This document shows, in pieces, positions 17,929 through 25,327 of a stretch of DNA of 48,714 nt; position 1 is the first letter of the stretch; the number at the start of each line of letters is the position of its first letter. The notes beneath the pieces were generated by a model. It did no database searches. It was not told the origin of the DNA and saw nothing but the letters and a program-made list of their open reading frames with translations. Source of the stretch: an uncultured Bacteriovoracaceae bacterium (lineage in GTDB: Bacteria; Bdellovibrionota; Bacteriovoracia; Bacteriovoracales; Bacteriovoracaceae); contig CALHLC010000035.1 of assembly GCA_938034385.1 (NCBI GenBank), positions 1 through 48,714 of the forward strand. The letters are read 5' to 3'. Both the position numbers and the translations under genes were made by a program.

Positions 17929-18633
17929 TTATAAAGAATTAGCTTGTTCTTCTACTTTAGAAAACAGAGCAAGAATTGATTCATTTAAATCAGAAAAAAC
18001 TTTACCAGCAACAATTTTTTTATTAACTAGCCAATGATCTGTTGCCATTTCATACATAAAGACAACCTCAGTACTAGTTGGCGAGACTTCTCTTAGAATG
18101 AATTCAGAGTTTGAAACCTTTATTGCTGTCTGAAGCTTTAAGTCTTTCCCTGTGAGTTTCTTTGTCGTTTCATCATCAAGAGTTTCAGTCCAAAGGGTAT
18201 ATTGCTTTTTACCTTCAACCATTTTCTTTTTTATCAAATATAGTTCGTGAACAATTTGATCGCCTCGTTTTTTTATAAACTTTGTTTGCACAAAATCATC
18301 TTTAGAATATCCAGGAATTACGATTGCATGTTTAACGGCTTCAACAACGTTTTTAGAATGAAATTTACATGGATAATTATGATCACTATACTTTCTACTT
18401 GTTTTATAAGAGTTATTACATCTTTGCTCAGCAGATCTTAGTGCAGCAAGCACTGAGTCAATCGGCTTATTGATTACTTTTTTAAAATCTACACTGAAAT
18501 GGCGATTAGAATCCAGTTTACCTGTCTTAAAAAGCATTTCACCCATTTGATCTTTTTTATCAATAGGAAATTCCATCCTTTGAGTTTTTGCTAAAGAAAT
18601 TTGAGAAAGAAGTAGTATTAAGATTATTTTCAT
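17929..18633 (-). CDS. Exported protein of unknown function, possible START-like fold
   Basis: 234 residues from ATG 18633 (MKIILILLLSQISLAK signal peptide); ATGs at 18645 and 18651 would only add residues before the signal. The mature part begins with KTQRMEFPIDKKDQ and contains a helix-grip-like succession: a long central segment with two cysteines (residues about 70-90), strands ending in SPTSTEVVFMYEMAT, and a long C-terminal helix (NESILALFSKVEEQ). That order is reminiscent of SRPBCC/START lipid-binding proteins, but I see no diagnostic motif. The gene starts 53 bases after the histidine kinase gene on the same strand and may be co-transcribed with that two-component pair. Confidence 0.7.
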   Translation of the reverse strand: MKIILILLLSQISLAKTQRMEFPIDKKDQMGEMLFKTGKLDSNRHFSVDFKKVINKPIDSVLAALRSAEQRCNNSYKTSRKYSDHNYPCKFHSKNVVEAVKHAIVIPGYSKDDFVQTKFIKKRGDQIVHELYLIKKKMVEGKKQYTLWTETLDDETTKKLTGKDLKLQTAIKVSNSEFILREVSPTSTEVVFMYEMATDHWLVNKKIVAGKVFSDLNESILALFSKVEEQANSL

Positions 18634-18686
18634 AAGCTCTATCATATTCAATAGTAGAAACTTTTAAAAGATAGACGAAAATTTTA

Positions 18687-19754
18687 CTAGTCGTGATGAT
18701 CTATTTTATTAGGGTTGATAGGAAGTTTAATAAAAAAGATTGTTCCTTGATTAGGTTCACTCTCGGCCCAAATAACACCTTTATGCTTAGCAATAATATG
18801 TTTAACAATTGATAAACCAAGACCAGTACCAGTTGAATCATGTTTCTTATTTCTTGAACTATCAACTTGATAGAAGCGCTCAAATATTCTTCCCAGATGC
18901 TCCTTAGATATCCCTGGTCCATCATCTGAGATTGTAATAATAACTGATTCATTATTATCTATAAAATTAGAAATTTTAATATTGGCATCATTCCCAGAGT
19001 ATTTGCAAGCATTTTCAATAAGGTTGATCAATGCTTGCTCGAATAACTTAGGATCGACTCTAACAAACTCTACTGACAAATCATAAGAGATATTCATATT
19101 TTTATCAGCATAATTTTGCAAGAGCATTGCTTTTACACTTTCAAGCATGAACTTTAGATTAACTTCTTTTTTTAATAGTCTATGGCGTGACTCGATGACA
19201 GATAAATTTAAGAGATCAGAAAAGAGGGCATGCAATCTTTCGGTATTAGTAATAATTTTTTCTAAATAATGTTTTGCTTCTGGTGAAATAAATTTATCGT
19301 TACTATCTAGGACTTGAGCAAAACCTTTGATCGAAGTAAGTGGTGTTCTAATTTCATGACTAACATTAGCTACAAAATCGACTCTCATTTGCTCAGTTAG
19401 CTTAGCTTCCGTAATATTTTTGAAAACACCCATTGCTCCAATACATTCATTATTTCTCAGAATAGGAGAGACAACAATTTCATAATAATGAGTTCTATTT
19501 TTATAGAAGATGGAATGTTCTTGAACTTTCCTGCTTTCGCTAGTTTTAATACAATCTTTAAAAGCACTGATTACTTCTTGATCATCAAAGATGTCTTCTA
19601 TGTGTTTAGAAGTGAGGTCTTTAACAAACTTACTATTAAATTGAGTGTTGGATAAATTTAAATGAAAAGAAGTATCAATCGCTAAAATAGCATCATGAGT
19701 AGATTCAAGAAGAGTTGTGTTTAAATTAATAGGGTTTGAAGAGAGTTTACTCAT
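18687..19754 (-). CDS. PhoR-like PAS-domain sensor histidine kinase without membrane segments
   Basis: 355 residues. A PAS domain covers about residues 10-120 (HDAILAIDTSFHLNLS). The dimerisation H-box follows (FVANVSHEIRTPLTS, phospho-acceptor H133), then the ATPase domain with N-box NLIENACKYS, G1 DDGPGIS, F-box ERFYQVD and G2 GTGLGLSIVKHI. All catalytic boxes are intact. The domain order is that of PhoR, but the N-terminal transmembrane helices of PhoR are missing, so it should be cytoplasmic or needs a partner to reach the membrane. It starts three bases after the response regulator gene, so the two form an operon and almost certainly a cognate pair. Confidence 0.92.
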   Translation of the reverse strand: MSKLSSNPINLNTTLLESTHDAILAIDTSFHLNLSNTQFNSKFVKDLTSKHIEDIFDDQEVISAFKDCIKTSESRKVQEHSIFYKNRTHYYEIVVSPILRNNECIGAMGVFKNITEAKLTEQMRVDFVANVSHEIRTPLTSIKGFAQVLDSNDKFISPEAKHYLEKIITNTERLHALFSDLLNLSVIESRHRLLKKEVNLKFMLESVKAMLLQNYADKNMNISYDLSVEFVRVDPKLFEQALINLIENACKYSGNDANIKISNFIDNNESVIITISDDGPGISKEHLGRIFERFYQVDSSRNKKHDSTGTGLGLSIVKHIIAKHKGVIWAESEPNQGTIFFIKLPINPNKIDHHD

Positions 19755-19757
19755 AGT

Positions 19758-20444
19758 TTAATTAATATCAATAAAGCGATATCCAATTCCTCGTATTGTT
19801 TTTACTATCTCAGAATAAAGGCCAAGTTTTTTTCTTAGACCCGCAACATGGGTATCAATTGTTCTATTGGTAACATGTACGTCTTGGCCAATAATTATTT
19901 TAATAAGTTGTTCTCTGGTAAATACTTTTCCAGATTCTTTGGCAAGCAATGATAAAATTCTAAACTCAGTATGAGTAAGACTGATTTCAGTATTTTGAAT
20001 TTTCACTGAACACTTAGCTAGATCAATAATGAGGTCTTTTACTTGAATAAGATTAGGGTTTTTGGAACTCTCTTTTCTTCTTAATTGAGCTCTAACTCTT
20101 GCTAGTAAAATATCCATATCAAACGGCTTGGTAATATAATCATCAGCCCCTGAGTCAAGACCTTCAATAATATTTTCCGCTTGGGTTAGGGCCGTTACCA
20201 TAATAATAGGAGTCTCTTTAGTAGGAGAATTAGATCGTATAAATTTACAAACTTCTATTCCCGTTAAGTTCGGTAACATCCAATCGACTAAAAAAAGATC
20301 AAACTTCATATTGGAATTGATCATGTCTTTGGCTATTAGCCCAGAATAAGCTATTTCAGCTTGGTGGCCTTGGCTTTCTATTTGCGCCTTTAATAGTAAA
20401 GCAATGTCAGCTTCGTCTTCAATAATTAAAATTTTATTGTTCAT
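19758..20444 (-). CDS. PhoB/OmpR-family response regulator
   Basis: 228 residues. The receiver domain (1-120) has the acidic pocket EDE at residues 9-11, phospho-acceptor D54 (LFLVDWMLPNLTG), T84 in MVTALTQ and K106 in YITKPF. The C-terminal winged-helix DNA-binding domain (about 130-226) has LTHTEFRILSLLAKESGKVF and the recognition helix region VTNRTIDTHVAGLRKKLG, ending with TIRGIGYRF. These are the hallmarks of PhoB-type transcription factors. It is the first gene of the pair with the kinase at 18687-19754. Targets are unknown; phosphate control is possible from the PhoB/PhoR resemblance but no pst genes lie in the window. Confidence 0.94.
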   Translation of the reverse strand: MNNKILIIEDEADIALLLKAQIESQGHQAEIAYSGLIAKDMINSNMKFDLFLVDWMLPNLTGIEVCKFIRSNSPTKETPIIMVTALTQAENIIEGLDSGADDYITKPFDMDILLARVRAQLRRKESSKNPNLIQVKDLIIDLAKCSVKIQNTEISLTHTEFRILSLLAKESGKVFTREQLIKIIIGQDVHVTNRTIDTHVAGLRKKLGLYSEIVKTIRGIGYRFIDIN

Positions 20445-20609
20445 GATAAGTGTAAACTAACATGCTGAATTTATTAGTGATAATTGCAAAGCGTTAAGAG
20501 CTAGATTTGAGAGCTTATTAAACCATACTAGAGTATTAAGTTTTTATGAAGAAATTTACCTATTTAGATATAAATTTATAGGGAGGTTAGATTCAGGCGA
20601 TAAGTGGTT

Positions 20610-21509
20610 ATGTTAAAAGGACTACTACTTATTTTGAGTTTAACCTCGTTTGCAACAAGCAAAAGTGATAAACTTTGGAGTGATTTTCATCAATCGGATG
20701 AGCAAAATATTAGAAGACTTATTTCTATAATTGAAGACTCAAAAGAAGGAAGGCGAGTTCTAGATCTTGCCTATAAAAAATCTGCAAACTATGGAAAAAC
20801 AATTTTTGATGTCATCAAAATAGGTGATGGCTCTGTTACTGATACAACTTTACTTAGAAGGTTTAATCCTGATAACCCTTTAGATGTTGCTTATGATTCA
20901 AGAGCTGTCGTTTATATAAATAAGCACCTTAAAACTTATCACGCAGTCTTAGATCTCTCTCATGAACTTATTCATTATGTTTATAGGAAAGATTTTAACC
21001 CTTATGTGAGAAATTTCTCATTAAGCGGCTTTATAAAAAATACTATTGAAGGCCAAGGTGGAGAAGCAGAAGCATATTTAAGTGAGTGTAAGGTCAATCT
21101 AGAATTATTTCAGTTAAAAAATTTAGAGCAAGCTAGGTGTAAAGAGGTCTTAAAAAGTAATGACAAAAATCAACAAAAAATAGCAGCTGTAAAAAAGTTT
21201 TATCAATTAGGTGATTATTTTAAGAGATTTAAAGATTCAGTTTTAAAAGTTGATCCCTATGTAGATTTAAAAAATGAATTTCCTCATTTAAGTAGAAATC
21301 AGGTGAGTTTTCACTCGTCAGCTTACTCTAAACCTTATCCTATTGCTTCGATTGAAGAATACGTGACTATCTCTCAAGCAGCTTGTCAGAATGAATCTAG
21401 AAGACTTGAATTGGCCTCTCGGAGTATTGCTAGTGCGACTAAACAAAAGAAGCTTTTATTTAGTCTGAAAAATGATTTTGAGACTAAGTGTAATAGCTTT
21501 ATACAATAG
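20610..21509 (+). CDS. Exported zinc-metallopeptidase-like protein
   Basis: 299 residues from ATG 20610 (GTG 20604 is in frame and adjacent). The signal peptide MLKGLLLILSLTSFATS is followed by a helical segment and then a gluzincin-like HExxH motif, SHELIHY (H118, E119, H122). A downstream glutamate in QGGEAEAYLSE (E152 or E154) is placed to be the third zinc ligand. Two cysteines around it (SEC, RCKE) and a C-terminal pair could form disulfides. The peptide-bond specificity is unknown, and the length is too small for thermolysin-type enzymes. No Shine-Dalgarno site is in position: GGGAGG lies about 23 bases upstream. GGCGATAA ends six bases before the ATG, so a leaderless transcript is possible. 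Confidence 0.75.
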   Translation: MLKGLLLILSLTSFATSKSDKLWSDFHQSDEQNIRRLISIIEDSKEGRRVLDLAYKKSANYGKTIFDVIKIGDGSVTDTTLLRRFNPDNPLDVAYDSRAVVYINKHLKTYHAVLDLSHELIHYVYRKDFNPYVRNFSLSGFIKNTIEGQGGEAEAYLSECKVNLELFQLKNLEQARCKEVLKSNDKNQQKIAAVKKFYQLGDYFKRFKDSVLKVDPYVDLKNEFPHLSRNQVSFHSSAYSKPYPIASIEEYVTISQAACQNESRRLELASRSIASATKQKKLLFSLKNDFETKCNSFIQ

Positions 21510-21538
21510 TTGTTCTATCTGTTTTACCTTCACATATA

Positions 21539-21568
21539 TTGACGTCCTACCGCACCAAAAGTTAAAAT
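21539..21568 (+). promoter_or_regulatory. Candidate sigma-70 promoter of the nuo genes
   Basis: TTGACG (21539-21544), 18 bases, then TAAAAT (21563-21568). The nuoB start follows after 26 bases with AAGGA in between. Confidence 0.55.
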
Positions 21569-21594
21569 AAATGAAATTTTCCTAAGGACTTTTA

Positions 21595-22077
21595 ATGCAA
21601 GACGGTATCGTTTTGGCCAAAGTTGATGAACTCCTAAGTTGGGGTAGAAAAAACTCTTTATGGCCTATGACTTTTGGATTGGCATGTTGTGCGATCGAGA
21701 TGATGGCAACAGGTGCAAGTAAATATGATCTTGAAAGATTTGGTTGTGGAGCTTTCATGGCCACACCAAGAAGAGCAGATCTTATGATCGTTGCAGGAAC
21801 TGTAACGCTTAAGATGGCAACAAGAGTAAAGATTCTTTGGGAACAAATGCCCGAACCAAAATATGTTATTTCAATGGGATCTTGCGCTAACAAAGGTGGT
21901 CCTTATTGGCAGCATGGTTATCATGTTCTTAAAGGTGTTGATGAAGTTGTTCCAGTAGATGTTTATGTTCCAGGTTGTCCTCCAAGACCGGAAGCTTTAA
22001 TTGAAGGGCTAATGGTTCTACAAAAGAAAATTGCTAACGAGAGAGTTCTACATGATAAGTGGGTAAGAAATGTATAG
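21595..22077 (+). CDS. nuoB: NADH-quinone oxidoreductase subunit B
   Basis: 160 residues. NuoB carries the N2 iron-sulfur cluster that hands electrons to quinone. All four cluster cysteines are present: C31 and C32 (LACCAIEMM), C97 (MGSCANKGG) and C128 ([10 protein letters not shown]). An AAGGA site precedes ATG 21595. It is the first gene of a four-gene nuoBCDI run with 1-8 base overlaps or direct abutment. nuoA, usually directly upstream, is absent; the preceding gene is an unrelated metallopeptidase. Confidence 0.97.
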   Translation: MQDGIVLAKVDELLSWGRKNSLWPMTFGLACCAIEMMATGASKYDLERFGCGAFMATPRRADLMIVAGTVTLKMATRVKILWEQMPEPKYVISMGSCANKGGPYWQHGYHVLKGVDEVVPVDVYVPGCPPRPEALIEGLMVLQKKIANERVLHDKWVRNV

Positions 22078-22645
22078 TGAATTAATAAGTTCTATCAATT
22101 CAGCTGTGCCTAATGCTAATGCTACACTTGTATCGCCTGGAGAAGGTGAGATAGGCGATAGCAGCGTTTTAGTTAATCCTGAATCAATTTTAGAGTTAAT
22201 GAAATTTTTAAAACCATTATATAATGGGTTACAAGTTATTAGCGGTGTTGATTACACCGAATATATTGAAGTTTGTTATTTCATAGCTAACTTTGATCCA
22301 GCTAACCCAAAAGATGTGATGATTAAAACAAGACTAACAGATAGAAAAAATCCAAATCTAGATTCTATTTGTTCAGTTTACCTTGCGGCTAATTGGCAAG
22401 AGCGAGAATGCTACGACATGCTTGGAGTTAGTTTTAATAATCATCCAGATCATAGAAGAATTTTGTGTCCTGATGATTGGGAAGGATTTCCTTTGAGAAA
22501 AGACTATGAAGTTCAAGAAGTTTATCGAGGGATGAAAGTTAATCCTGAGAATAAAATGAATAGAGACGATCAATTATTTGAAGATAACAAACAAAAGGGT
22601 AATGAGGCAGATCTTATTGCGTGGGCCCTTTCAAAAGGATTGTAA
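22070..22645 (+). CDS. nuoC: NADH-quinone oxidoreductase subunit C
   Basis: 191 residues, normal length for the 30-kDa subunit that lines the quinone module with NuoD. The signature [20 protein letters not shown] is intact, followed by [12 protein letters not shown]. It overlaps nuoB by eight bases and abuts nuoD directly. It is a separate gene rather than the NuoCD fusion found in enterobacteria. Confidence 0.95.
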   Translation: MYSELISSINSAVPNANATLVSPGEGEIGDSSVLVNPESILELMKFLKPLYNGLQVISGVDYTEYIEVCYFIANFDPANPKDVMIKTRLTDRKNPNLDSICSVYLAANWQERECYDMLGVSFNNHPDHRRILCPDDWEGFPLRKDYEVQEVYRGMKVNPENKMNRDDQLFEDNKQKGNEADLIAWALSKGL

Positions 22646-23824
22646 ATGCAAACCTGGGATATGGATTTAGAAGAGCTTAAGGAAGAAGAGACAAATCTTC
22701 CTGGGACTAAGCTTAAGACAGAGCTACTGACTGTTAACATGGGACCACAACACCCTGCGACTCACGGTGTTCTAAGAGTTGAGATTAAAACCGACTCTGA
22801 GATTGTGGCACAGGCCATTCCACATATTGGATATCTTCACAGATGTATGGAAAAGCATTGTGAGCATATCGATTATAGAGGAGTACTTCCTTTTGTTGAT
22901 AGGCTTGATTACTTAGCATCAATGAGCCAAGAGTTAACTTATTCTATGGCAGTTGAAAAAATGCTTGGGACTGAGGTTCCAAGAAGAGCACTTGTTATTA
23001 GAACTATCGTTAGTGAGCTTCAAAGAATAGCCTCTCACTTAATGGCTTTTGGAACATACGCATTAGATCTTGGAGCATTTTCTCCATTTTTATATGCTTT
23101 TGATGAGCGAGAAAAAATTCTAACTTTATTTGAAGAATTAAGTGGAGCACGCCTGCTTTATAATTATTTTTGGATAGGTGGAGTTTGGAATGATCTTACT
23201 GATAGAAATGTTGGTTATATAGAAAACTTTTTAGATAACTTTGAAAAAGAATTAGTTAAATATGACAAGCTTGTTAGTTCAAATAGAATTTTCCAAGAAA
23301 GAACTATGGGTGTTGGAACGCTAAGTTTAGCAGATGCCCATTCATTTGGAGCAACTGGTCCAGTTCTTAGAGGTTCAGGTCAAGCTTGGGATTTAAGAAA
23401 AGTTGATCCATATCTTATTTATGATGAATTAGACTTTGATATTCCAATTGGCGAAGGTCAAAGAGGTAGTGAACTTGGTGATTGTTATAATAGATATATT
23501 GTTAGAATGTTAGAAATGGTTGAGTCGGTAAAAATGATCAGACAAAGTATTAAGCTACTAGAGCCAGGTCCAGTTATTGGAAAAGTTTCTAAAGTGATAA
23601 AAGTTCCAAAAGGTGAAACATATACAAGAACAGAATGTCCAAGAGGAGAGTTAGGAATACACCTTGTCTCTATGGGAGATAAAACTCCTTATAGACTTAA
23701 AGTGAAATCTCCATGCTTTACTCACACTTCAATTCTGCCTCATATTGCTCCAGGGCAAATGATTGCAGACTTTGTAGCAAGTATTGGAAGTATAGATATT
23801 GTTCTTGGAGAGGTGGATAGATAA
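22646..23824 (+). CDS. nuoD: NADH-quinone oxidoreductase subunit D
   Basis: 392 residues of the 49-kDa subunit that forms the quinone site together with NuoB. The N-terminal GPQHPATHGVLR and the HIGYLHRCMEKHCEH segment are typical, and the C terminus ends with FVASIGSIDIVLGEVDR as in the family. The TAATG overlap with nuoI shows coupled translation. Nothing looks truncated. Confidence 0.97.
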   Translation: MQTWDMDLEELKEEETNLPGTKLKTELLTVNMGPQHPATHGVLRVEIKTDSEIVAQAIPHIGYLHRCMEKHCEHIDYRGVLPFVDRLDYLASMSQELTYSMAVEKMLGTEVPRRALVIRTIVSELQRIASHLMAFGTYALDLGAFSPFLYAFDEREKILTLFEELSGARLLYNYFWIGGVWNDLTDRNVGYIENFLDNFEKELVKYDKLVSSNRIFQERTMGVGTLSLADAHSFGATGPVLRGSGQAWDLRKVDPYLIYDELDFDIPIGEGQRGSELGDCYNRYIVRMLEMVESVKMIRQSIKLLEPGPVIGKVSKVIKVPKGETYTRTECPRGELGIHLVSMGDKTPYRLKVKSPCFTHTSILPHIAPGQMIADFVASIGSIDIVLGEVDR

Positions 23825-24324
23825 TGAGAAATGATAGATTAACTTTCTTTGGTTATTTCAAAAACATTTATACCGCTGTTAAAAGTAGTATGATCGGAAT
23901 GTGGATCACTTTTAGATATGTATGGGGGAAAAAGGCTGTAACAGTTGAGTATCCAGAAGTTAGAGATGTTCTTCCAGATAATACTAGATCTAGATTATAT
24001 AATGACGCTCTTAATTGCATTAGTTGTAATATGTGCGCCATTAGTTGTCCGGTAGATTGTATCTATATTTCATCAGTGCCTAGACCTAAGGATTTAGATG
24101 TTCCAAAATGTGATGATGGGACGCCTAAGAGGCAAGTTCTTACTCAATACGTAATTGATACGGCTCTTTGTTGTTATTGCGGACTTTGTACTGTTGTATG
24201 TCCTACAGAATGTTTAACTCATACTGATGATTATGAGTATTCTCAATATGAAGTTGCGGATATGAAATATGATTATTTATCTGATGACCTTATTGCTTGG
24301 CGTGATCGATTAGTTAAGTCTTAA
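23824..24324 (+). CDS. nuoI: NADH-quinone oxidoreductase subunit I (two 4Fe-4S clusters)
   Basis: 166 residues. Two ferredoxin motifs, CISCNMCAISCP and CCYCGLCTVVCP, bind the N6a and N6b clusters that pass electrons to NuoB. The N-terminal helix region (FKNIYTAVKSSMIGMWITFRYV) is usual for the subunit. It follows nuoD by a one-base overlap. In most bacteria nuoH lies before nuoI; here nuoE, F, G, H, J-N are all missing from this locus. Confidence 0.95.
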   Translation: MRNDRLTFFGYFKNIYTAVKSSMIGMWITFRYVWGKKAVTVEYPEVRDVLPDNTRSRLYNDALNCISCNMCAISCPVDCIYISSVPRPKDLDVPKCDDGTPKRQVLTQYVIDTALCCYCGLCTVVCPTECLTHTDDYEYSQYEVADMKYDYLSDDLIAWRDRLVKS

Positions 24325-24325
24325 G

Positions 24326-24700
24326 GTGAGAATTTTCTTATTATTTCTTTTGAATTTTAATTTTTCTTGCAATGTAAATAATCAAAAAGTTCGAGTTACT
24401 CCTCAAGAAGTAACTCGCGAATTAAATCAACAAAGCTCAGAGTCTGATGAAATTTATGCCCATGAAGAAGTGGATTGTCCTAAAAGTACAATTGCTATTC
24501 AAGAGCTAATGAAGCAGCTGTGCTCGAGTGAAGAAGGTTTTGCTAGTTACGACTTAAAAAGTTGCTCAGTTGAATGTGAGAGCTATAAGCATTGTGAGAA
24601 TATTGCAATGAAATCTTGTCCGGAAGGGTATATACCTTTCTTTAAGTCTAAGAATTGTCGTTGGACTTGTCAGAAAGTTAGTAAGTTAAAACAGCATTAA
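24326..24700 (+). CDS. Small cysteine-rich exported protein or lipoprotein
   Basis: 124 residues from a GTG two bases after the nuoI stop. MRIFLLFLLNFNFSC is a short signal whose SC could be a lipobox, though FNFS is not a canonical one. The mature part has about eight further cysteines, clustered toward the C terminus (LKSCSVECESYKHCEN, KNCRWTCQKVSK). That suggests a disulfide-linked domain outside the cytoplasm. No Shine-Dalgarno site is evident, so translation may depend on coupling to nuoI. Its link to complex I is positional only. The family is not recognised. Confidence 0.65.
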   Translation: MRIFLLFLLNFNFSCNVNNQKVRVTPQEVTRELNQQSSESDEIYAHEEVDCPKSTIAIQELMKQLCSSEEGFASYDLKSCSVECESYKHCENIAMKSCPEGYIPFFKSKNCRWTCQKVSKLKQH

Positions 24701-24718
24701 ATGAGGAAATAATTCTGT

Positions 24719-24946
24719 ATGGATTTAAATCAAACAGACTTGAAAGTAATCTCTTTTCTCAATAAGCTCTATTTCAGTGTGTGTCTTTGCATTTTTCTTT
24801 ATCGTGCCTATAAACTTTATGGGACAGAGTGGAAAACTTATATCTTAATGCTTACTGGTATTATATTAATCTTTGTTTTATTGAAATTATTTATAAACCT
24901 GTTCGTTAAAGCATATTTTGCAAGAGAAAAAATTAGTAGACTTTGA
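24719..24946 (+). CDS. Small two-helix membrane protein
   Basis: 75 residues with two hydrophobic helices (about residues 14-32 and 42-65) joined by a short polar loop (KLYGTEWKT), ending in REKISRL. GAGGAAA lies about ten bases before ATG 24719. It follows the nuoBCDI run and the cysteine-rich gene on the same strand with an 18-base gap, so it probably belongs to the same transcript. No family is recognised. Confidence 0.65.
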   Translation: MDLNQTDLKVISFLNKLYFSVCLCIFLYRAYKLYGTEWKTYILMLTGIILIFVLLKLFINLFVKAYFAREKISRL

Positions 24947-24968
24947 TTTCTCGAATGCTTATTTGATT

Positions 24969-25106
24969 TTATTGGAAATATAGAGAGTAAATGATGCTAG
25001 CAAGCTCAAAGTCTTTATAGCTCAACTCATCAATATCATGAGTAGTTAGGCAAAGCTTACACTTTTCACCCGCTATATTTAAATCAGGGAATAGTAATTG
25101 AACTGA
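24969..25106 (-). pseudogene. Decayed C-terminal fragment of a pterin-4a-carbinolamine dehydratase gene
   Basis: Read on the minus strand, this stretch codes about 45 residues that align with the end of the intact phhB at 28066-28362. PDLNIAGEKCKLCLTTHD matches PDLIVSFGKCKVSLTTHD, and LSYKDFELASIIYSLYF matches LSYKDFELAHIIESLYF. A stop lies in frame just upstream (25107-25109), and the N-terminal half with two of the active-site histidines is missing. The stop at the natural C terminus (24969-24971) is kept, one residue later than in phhB. It is the only thing I can identify in the 381-base gap 24947-25327; the rest (25107-25327) shows nothing beyond a GCCGATAA at 25313 close to the next start codon. 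Confidence 0.85.
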
Positions 25107-25327
25107 TTAAAAGTACAATAAAATGTTTGATAGAATTAGTTGAGATATACATTGTATTTCCTTACCTGTCGTTTAATATACATTAATATCGCTATATAGA
25201 ACCAATTGAAATGGTGTAAAGAATTCATATGTATGAATAAAAGTTGAACGTTTAACTCTTGTATGAAGAGTAAATATTTTCTTCATTTTTTGATAAGAAA
25301 AAACAGAAAAGAGCCGATAAAAGTTGT

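Noticed and set aside
18639-18665. Minus-strand AAAAGTTT with an 11-base spacer before the exported protein gene at 17929-18633
   Set aside because: The -10 position reads TATGATAG, only four of eight matches to GCCGATAA, too weak to call.
21582-21893. 103-codon open frame on the minus strand opposite nuoB
   Set aside because: It is antisense to the highly conserved nuoB coding sequence and has no recognisable product.
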